Assembly: GCF_042477335.2 (NCBI RefSeq)
Contig: NC_091247.1
Span: 65,116,501 to 65,180,500 of the forward strand
DNA from: Ovis canadensis
Lineage: Eukaryota; Chordata; Mammalia; Artiodactyla; Bovidae
DNA length: 64,000 nucleotides
Direction: 5' to 3'
Part shown: positions 56,877 through 64,000 of the stretch, one piece after another
Layout of the letters: each line of letters begins with the position of its first letter
Position numbering within the stretch: position 1 is the first letter of the stretch
Made by a program: the position numbers and the translations under genes
Notes under the pieces: generated by a model
Seen by the model: the letters and a program-made list of their open reading frames with translations, nothing else
Databases searched by the model: none
What the model was told of the DNA's origin: nothing

Positions 56877-59227
56877 CACCCCACTTCCAGGAAAGTTCTA
56901 AGTTAGTAAATGTTCTCCCCTGCCAGAAAATTCTGAAGGTCGATCACATTTTAGACCCATTGAACCACAGGGTTTACATAGATGGGAGTAAAGATAACTA
57001 TGCAAAAAGGTTGCAACCACACTGGAGGAGTCTTGGAATAGGAGTCAATTGGTCTGCAATAGGAGCCAAAGGAGCTATATTAATTAATTGATCACAAGAC
57101 CACACTTTCAGTGAAATCTAACCTTGCACAGTGTTGACAAATCAGATCATAAATCAGTAAAGGACAAATGATAATCAACAGTAGGCATTCGTTATCCAAG
57201 GGTACTTAGAAAATCCTACAGTGTGACTTTAAATTGTAGTGTTTTAAACTTGGAATTTTAGAGTCAAGAGAAAGCTTAGCAGTCTTTTAAGTCATTTACC
57301 TAAGATCATGGACCTATTTATTTCTTCCCTAAAAGCATGAGGTTTACTGATAGGCAACCTTATTTTCTATGTGGAGGAGACAGTGAAAACTGGTCTCACA
57401 GGGACAGTTTTATTGAGCTATTTTGTGATATGGAATGAAAGGTGCCTTAGACATATAAGATGCTACGCCAATCACATTGCTGTCATATTATTTATAAAAC
57501 AGAGGCTTTTTGTATAACTTTTATGCACTGGTAGATTTTGGCAGTTCTGTGGTTTCCTTTGGTACATGATTTATTGTGTCAACTAATCCTGAAAAAAAAA
57601 ATTTGCAGTAAATCAGTGGATAAATTGACATTGGTCCAGCAAGACAGTTCAGTATGAGATTTATGTTCATTGGAAGAAAATGAAAGCTATAGGAGAAATG
57701 CCATCATTGTTTGTCAGTTTTGAGTAGCTAAGTCTGTTCTTTACCAAAATTGCTAACTTCTAATTAGGATTGTAATATTTCTCTGTCTCTGTCTCTCTCT
57801 CTGAATGGCATCCGTGGACTCTTGATAATGAATACACCAAGGGACCCAGAGTTAAGTCCAGGCCTCAGAACTAGGACCGTTTCCATCAAAGATGGTTTGT
57901 TAATAATAAAGTAAGGAGGGAAAAAAGCTATTTGCTTCTTTTGTGGCTGTGACCCTCCCTTGGTCCTGCCAGGCCTGCCTGAGCATCAGCAGATTTCAGT
58001 GGTAATTAAAGCAACAGCATTGTGAAAAAAGTGTGAATTACTTTTACGGGAAGACTTGGATGTTGCTAGTGACTGACAAGGCACGGCAGGGGGCTCTGCT
58101 GGATATTAAAGAGTGATGGTAGTCCCTGTGTTGTAAGGTGGCTTCTCAGCACAATACAAAATTGTGACTTTTCACAAGTTGATATCTCTGGAACCGTTCG
58201 AGTTATCAGCTTAAAATTTAGAAAAAAAATTTTTTTTTCCTTTGGCAAGGTTGTGGAGCAAAACTATGTCACATTTCATGAAATATGGTATGGTGGTTGG
58301 AATGATGGAGAGCTAAAGTATATTTTCTTTCTTCTCTTCTGTGAGATTTTGGACTCTATTGTAGAATTATTTCAACCTTGAAGATTGTTGAAAGTAGTGA
58401 GGAAAAAGCTACAAAGGATCATATGTTCAACCATCTCTTGGCAAGTTATTTCAATGTCAATTACCTAGGCTTTCTGTGTCTGCCATTTTCAAAGAAATAG
58501 GCAGTACAAAACAGAACCCTGTTGACAATGCCAAGGAATGCCAACTCTGTATTCTCAACACTGGTGTATAAATATCCACATGGATGGTGAGCTCATTTGA
58601 CCAGAACCAGACAGAAAAAATTGTGGTCTCACTCTCTAGTGCTGCAAATCTGGTGAAGCCATCTCCCACCCAAATTTGCTCTCATGTTGATTCTGCCTCT
58701 TATCCAGTGAGAAAAAATGTCTTTAGCCAAATCCAATAAACCACCTTCTGCAGATGTGAAGCAGGAGAATCAAATAGCTCAATAGGCTATTAATCACTTT
58801 ATATTTCATAAACTAACAGACATTATCAGTATTCCTGAATCGGGTTCCTAGAGTACATGCAGAATCTATGCTCTAGCATCACCAACAGACTGGGGCAGCC
58901 TGCTTTGGTACAAGACAGGATACAATGCAACTGAAACACAGTGTGAAATAGGCATGTAACGTGAGCCTGGATTAGTGATAGATTTCTAATGTGCACATAC
59001 TAATATATTCTCACACACAAAAAGAAATATACCAGAGAAATATGACATACTGGAAGATGCATATTTTCTTTATTGTTGGTCACTTTTTCCCTTAAGTAAA
59101 TATATGGAGATGATAAGTGAAATTCCTGCCATTGACATATTTTCAGTAACCTGGACACATCCAAGAACCCATGGGATACTTTGGTGACCAATGATACAGC
59201 AAAGAAGAAAGCAGTATTGTGTCACTG
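56877..59227. other. Unique AT-rich DNA, no gene seen
   Basis: Over 2.3 kb without recognised repeats apart from a TCTCTG-rich stretch at 57778-57803 and paired A/T runs at 58218-58234. No coding signal. Short frames show no known product. Confidence 0.5.
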
Positions 59228-59235
59228 TGAACCTG

Positions 59236-59440
59236 TGACTCATTGGAAAAGACCCTGATGCTGGGAAAGACTGAAGGCAGGAGGAGAAGGGGACGACAGA
59301 GGATGAGATGTTTGGATAGCATCACCGACTCAATGGACATGAGTTTGAGCAAGCTCTGAAAGTAGGTGATAGACAGGGAAGCCTGGCATGCTGTGGTCCA
59401 TGGGGTTGCAAACAGTTGGACACAACTGAGGGACTGAACT
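59236..59440 (+). mobile_element. BovB 3' end, 205 bp
   Basis: Plus-strand BovB terminus from 'tgactcattggaaaagaccc' to 'gagggactgaactgac'. Flanks 'tgaacctgtga' (59228-59238) and 'tgaaccagtga' (59445-59455) may be its target-site duplication. Confidence 0.92.
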
Positions 59441-59489
59441 GACCTGAACCAGTGATCAGCAAAGAAGTAAGTGGATAACACAGACATTG

Positions 59490-59700
59490 GAGTCCTGATG
59501 TCCTCACAGACTGTGCAACCTCAACTTCCTCATGTATAAAAGGGGTGTAAAAACCAAAACCCACCTTGAAGATAAGTGAATTCAGATTTTAAAATCGTGT
59601 AGCAAAACGCCAGATGAGGCACATAGGGAGCAACTGATAAAGTTGTTACTATCATCAGAATCAGCCTCATTATCGTCATCAGCATCATCAGACTCAGTGC
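59490..59700 (+). repeat. Probable MIR relic
   Basis: Plus-strand blocks 'gcaacctcaacttcctcatg', 'tataaaaggggtgtaaaaac', 'acccaccttgaagataagtg', a trailing 'agcatcatcagactcag'. Diverged; the BovB end lies just upstream. Confidence 0.55.
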
Positions 59701-61514
59701 TACTGTGAAGGAAGGTGGGTCTGGGAATTCCCTTTGCTTATAGATATACTGATTTTGTTTGATTTGCCAAGCAGTTGAGTAGCATTTTTTAAAGCAGTGC
59801 AAGGTTACAAAATGGCATTTAGGGGATGAGGCTGTGACATGCCAAACAATAGGCTGTTTAAATAGGCAACAATGATATAAACAGAATAAGTGGGGTGCTC
59901 CAAATGACACTCTTTCACCCCACCAGTGCAAAGTTTAATTAGTATGTAAATAGCATGCTCATTTACAATTGACATAATGCCACCTCTTTTCATGCCAAGC
60001 TGTCAGGGCCTATGAAACTGCAAAATTCCTGACATTAAACATTTGTTGTAAACTGATCCTTCCAAAAGTAACTTAGCTAAAGTAGAAAAGGCGGTAAAGG
60101 TGATAATCATGTCTTTTTAAGCCATTTCTCCTTTCTTTCAAAGAAAAGGGTTCAAACTGCTTTTGGGGGAAATTTTACCACATTCTATTGGGCTGAGAGT
60201 AAATTAAAAGAAAAAAATATATATATATATATGAACCACCAACCCCAGAGTGATGAAAAGCAAAATGGGTAAAGAAAAAAAAAAAAAACCCTCAATTGAC
60301 ACAGTTATTTTCATCACATCAAATCAGCCATCTGTTCTTGACATAGTTTATTATCATTAGGAAGATTTTCTCAATTCAGACATGGTGATGAGGAAAGATG
60401 AAGAATTAACCAGATAAATAGCCAATTTGGAAAATTCAGGCTGAGACCCTTTTCCTCAATTTCCATCCCCTCTTTTCTCCCTGCTCCATCATCACACTCC
60501 AATTATTCCAAGAAAAGCTTCAATGACATGATTAGACATGTTTATGGTGATGTTTTTCTCCCACTTGCATAGGCATAACAAACTAAACACACTAGGTATC
60601 AAACGCAACAAAAGTGATCGACGTTGTACCCAAAAAAATGATAATTTTCCATGGTTGAAAATGGCTACAAAAACTTAGAATGACAGGCGGCTACAGTTAA
60701 GGGTGAGGAAACTAAACACTCCGAATTCAAGTATAAAAATGCTGATATTTTCCTCCTGAAATTTATTCATTAGAAATCCATCAATTTACCTTGTCATAAG
60801 AGTGTGTAGAGAAGAAAATTTTCTTTGAAATAATCACAAAGTAATTCCAAAAGCTCTGTGTGGGATAAGCTGAAAGGAATAAGTAAATGCTGGACACTAA
60901 CAGTAAGAAAATGTTTCAATCATATGTTTAACAGTAACTTTATAAAGTGAAATTGGAAGTTCACAAAAGCTAAAAGCTCATAAATTTAGGGAAAAAATAG
61001 CTAAAAGAAAATGCTTGACAAATTTCACCACAACTACTTAAAATTAGACAAGCTGGTTATTTTATCTACATAATGTCAAAAAACAAGGTTAATTCTCCTT
61101 AAATAGTTCACAAAATCGTGATGTTAGAATTATATGAACCTAATTCACCAATTTTGAATTTTAAATTAAAATCAACTATTTTTGACTGAAAATCTTAAAA
61201 CGTTAAGGGCAGTAGGGAAGCCCAAGTATTGAATTTACACCATGCAAACTCCTTTATAAAGATAATTTCATTCTACCACCCAGCTTATTTTGTGTGGAAA
61301 TATCCTTTCTTTGATAACATTCTTGAGATCTTTTATTCTTATCTTCATATTTGTTACTAATTGCCCAAAACGTTGTAACTCCTCATTCTTCATATTCTAC
61401 AGAGTCATTGTTGTTGCCAGACATTTCTTTATTGACACACTCTTTTCTTGATTTTTGTCTATGTCAGAAAATCTTGACTTTCCTCATGACCTCTCTTTTG
61501 AACCTTGATCATAG
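59701..61514. other. Unique AT-rich DNA, no gene seen
   Basis: No gene. It has a (TA)n at 60218-60231 and an A-run at 60273-60287. The 133-codon minus-strand frame (59530-59931) overlaps the MIR relic and has no known product. Confidence 0.5.
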
Positions 61515-61680
61515 ATTTTTTATTATAAATTTATTTAATTGGAGGCTAATTACCTTACAATATTGTATTGGTTTTGCCATACATCAACATGAATCCACCA
61601 TGGGTATACATAGATTTTTAACTGCCTTCTCCATATCCCCACCTACCCACCCACCCAACAAATGAACCACCATTACTTCA
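61515..61680 (-). mobile_element. Young L1 3' end
   Basis: Minus-strand ruminant L1 terminus: 'tttatttaattggaggctaa', 'taccttacaatattgtattg', 'gccatacatcaacatgaatc', 'caccatgggtatacat', then a C-rich segment. 5' truncated to about 165 bp. Confidence 0.85.
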
Positions 61681-62111
61681 AGGTAGCTAAGGTTGACTTC
61701 ATCTTTCCCCCAAAGCCAACTGTTTAACACACCATGTACCTAATTACTAGGACTTGACGATTTGGTGTCTCTATCTCTTTCCAACTTTCAAGTAGCAAAG
61801 AAAAAGAAAAAAAAAACATATTCTTTATATTTGTCAAAGAAATTTTGTTTCCATGGTCACCACCTCCATAGGTTTAAACCCCAAATTTTCATCCTTAGAA
61901 TAATGCCATCACCAAATAATCCCTCGTGGTCAGTCTTTTATGTCTCCAGAGATCTATTGGTCACTTTCCTTAATGTATCACTTTGTATATCACCATCCTT
62001 CTCAGTAACTCCCCATTACAAAGAGCAGGGGTGTCAATCTGTGGCTGAGGCTGCCCATGTGAGGAGGCTGCAGAAAGATTTCAAAAGGCCCACAAATCCC
62101 ACTGAATACAC
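61681..62111. other. Unique DNA, no gene seen
   Basis: A 127-codon plus-strand frame (61762-62145) runs into the SINE and has no recognisable product. Confidence 0.5.
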
Positions 62112-62125
62112 TAAGAATTGGCTGA

Positions 62126-62382
62126 GGCTTCCCAGGTGGTACTAGTGGTAAAGAACCTGCCTGCAAATGTAGAGACATAAGAAACCAGGTTTTGATCCCT
62201 GGGTCAGGAAGATCCCCTAGAGGAGGGCATGAAACCCACTTCAGTATTCTTGCCTGGAGAATCCCATGGACAGAGGAGCCTGGTGGGCAATGGTCCATAG
62301 GGTCACAAAAAGTCGGATATGACTGAAGCAACTACCCATGCACACACATTGCCTGATGTATGTGTTTTCTGATTGCCTGATG
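62126..62382 (+). mobile_element. Bov-tA SINE with an unusual repeated tail
   Basis: Plus-strand copy from 'ggcttcccaggtggtactag' to 'gactgaagcaactacccatg', followed by a CA run and then two copies of 'attgcctgatgta' (62348-62360, 62372-62384). The 14-bp flanks taagaattggctga (62112-62125) and taagaattgcctga (62383-62396) differ at one base and fit the target-site duplication, which would place the repeated tail inside the insertion. Confidence 0.85.
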
Positions 62383-62396
62383 TAAGAATTGCCTGA

Positions 62397-63028
62397 TGTG
62401 GTTTTTCAAGTAGATGTATTATGATCTCTATTTTTCAGATCCACACAGATTTTTTTATAACTAAAATATAAATTTGCTTCTTAAAATTACTAATTTCATC
62501 TAACCTTTTTCCACTCTCTATTTTCCCAAGCAAATGATTCTAAAGGTACAGCTATTTGTTTTCTGTATTTTGCTCCAAAAGTGTCCTCACTGGACATTTA
62601 ATGCTTATTCTCTCTTCAGAGAGGATCTATTATCAATTCACTGTGGAACTGTGGGAGTGTAGGACCTCAGCTTTTGGAGGGGAAAGTGGAAGAGTAAAAT
62701 AGTCTACATATAACACTTTTCCTTTCCTCTCTCCCTGTATAAGAACAACAGACTTAAGAGGACTTTGTGGGGTACAGAAAGGCCTTAGGGGAAAGAAAAA
62801 GGCTGATCAGGCTTAGGCTTAACTCAGTTCTAGACTTGAAAGGAAAGGAATACATGTATTCCTAAGTTTCTACACTGTCCGGCTCTGGTGATGAGAGAGG
62901 GTGAGGCAGATCAGGATTCGAGATAGAGCTTCAGTGAATGATATGTATTTGTGAGCTTTGTCCTCTCCGTCATATTTCTTAGAAATCTAAAAAAAGGTGG
63001 TGGAAAAGTGAACATGTGCACAGATGCA
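62397..63028. other. Unique DNA, no gene seen
   Basis: Nothing recognised on either strand. Confidence 0.5.
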
Positions 63029-63223
63029 ATTCAGTTCAGTTCAGTCACTAAGTCATGTCCAACTTTTTGCAACCCCATAGACGGCAGTATACCAGGCTTT
63101 GCTGTCCTTCACCATCTCCTGGAGTTTGCTCAAACTCATGTCCATTGAGTCAGTGATGCCATCCCACTGTGTCACCCTCTGCACCCTTCTCCTCCTGCCC
63201 TCAGTCTTTCCCAGCATCAGAGT
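63029..63223 (-). mobile_element. BovB 3' end, 195 bp
   Basis: Minus-strand BovB terminus with tail 'attcagttcagttcagtc', truncated at 'cccagcatcagagt'. Confidence 0.93.
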
Positions 63224-63366
63224 AGGGCATCTAAATCTACATTCTTAGCCTTGCAGGAACGATTACTTTCAGAGTAGCCCTTGTGCCAGGTTCCAGCAAT
63301 GTCTCCCAGCACCTCCCTATGACTGTCTGATACATGGTGATGGATCTCCTCCCTGTCTGGCATATT

Positions 63367-63583
63367 GTGTTGTGTTATGTGTGTTAGTCGCTCATTCGTG
63401 CCTGACTCTTTGTGACCCCATGGACTGCAATCCACCAGGTTCCTCTGTCCATGAGATTTTCCAGGCAAGGATACTGGAGTGGGTTGCCATTTCCTTCTCC
63501 AGGGGATCTTCCCAACCCAAAGATCGAACCCGGGTCTCCTGCACTGCAGGCAGATTCTTTACCGACTGAGCTACAAGGGAAGC
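63367..63583 (-). mobile_element. Bov-tA SINE with perfect TSD
   Basis: Full minus-strand copy ending 'gagctacaagggaagc'. The B box is intact on the minus strand (complement of 63522-63531, 'gatcgaaccc'). A perfect 10-bp duplication, ctggcatatt, lies at 63357-63366 and 63584-63593. It is among the best preserved SINEs in the window. Confidence 0.96.
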
Positions 63584-63593
63584 CTGGCATATT

Positions 63594-64000
63594 ATGTCAG
63601 TGTATCTCTGGTACCCAGTGCAGCACTATGAACCTGCAAACAGAGAGAAGCACAAAATTGTTTGTTTAGCTACAATGTCCCCTGACTGCAGAGTAATCCT
63701 AAAGCTCTCCTTTTCGTCCATGCGCTGATTAGTGTGTCAGGGTAAACACTCAGGCTGATTAATGGGAACTATATCTCAGAAACCTTGCCAGCATCACAGA
63801 ACTTAGACGGAGGTAGAATGGGAAAGTGGGACAAGATTTGAAGGGAGAATTATATCTATTGGCTGTGAACTTTGAGTTAGTGGATTTCTCAGAAATTCAG
63901 TCCCTCTGTGATTATTTGGAACAACTACTATGACATCATTTCAGTTATAAAGACCACAGAAGATGAAATATATAAGTGTTTAGCTTGGTACTGATACATA
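63594..64000. other. Unique DNA to the window edge
   Basis: No gene or repeat recognised; the sequence continues beyond the window. Confidence 0.5.

Noticed and set aside
56399..57091. 230-codon frame with a 12-residue tandem repeat as a protein-coding gene
   Set aside because: The 36-bp unit has no stop in any plus-strand frame, so the frame length is inflated by the array; the flanks show no known domain and no splice or promoter support.
59183..59475. 26-bp direct repeat 'agcaaagaagNaag' as the BovB target-site duplication
   Set aside because: About 25 bp of extra sequence lies between the left copy and the element start; the closer 'tgaaccNgtga' pair fits better, and the longer similarity may be coincidence or an older duplication.

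Overview
This window is nuclear DNA of a ruminant, almost certainly a bovid (cattle, sheep or goat lineage). The evidence is the repeat content: many copies of the tRNA-Glu-derived SINEs Bov-tA and Bov-A2, about a dozen pieces of the BovB (RTE-type) LINE with its tail of repeated ACTGAA-type units, young ruminant-type L1 3' ends and CHR-2-type artiodactyl SINEs. No bacterial or viral gene system is present, and I found no host exon, tRNA, rRNA or snRNA gene that I can defend. The longest open frames are antisense to BovB, inflated by a minisatellite, or have no recognisable product. The window reads as intergenic or deep intronic sequence.

Layout. 1-9.5 kb: single-copy DNA with MIR and L2 relics, two Bov-A2 SINEs with perfect target-site duplications, two CHR-2 SINEs, an unexplained 51-bp sequence present twice, and a BovB 3' end. 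9.5-13 kb: mostly unique DNA with a small CpG-dense spot near 11.92-12.06 kb. 13-14.5 kb: SINEs and a hAT-type MITE. 14.7-24.9 kb: a BovB-rich block holding six separate insertions; the largest carries a second, antisense BovB inside its endonuclease region. 25-45 kb: mostly unique DNA with scattered SINEs, MIRs, BovB ends, a MER5-like hAT relic, a long (TC)n(CA)n microsatellite and one strong CTCF-type motif. 45-56 kb: SINE- and L1-rich, including a twin-primed L1 and two head-to-head L1 3' ends. 56.5-56.9 kb: a homogeneous 36-bp minisatellite. 57-64 kb: mostly AT-rich unique DNA with an L1 end, two BovB ends and two Bov-tA SINEs.

The elements do not work together as a pathway. What can be read is insertion history: ancient MIR, L2 and other mammalian repeats are interrupted by Bov-tA, BovB or L1, which are in turn interrupted by one another. 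Several insertions keep perfect target-site duplications. The BovB reverse-transcriptase remnants are all broken, so none can be an active element; several still show the YADD or FxDxxxAFD motifs. Family names are from recognition of consensus features by eye, and boundaries are usually good to about 5-20 bp for young elements and 20-60 bp for ancient ones.
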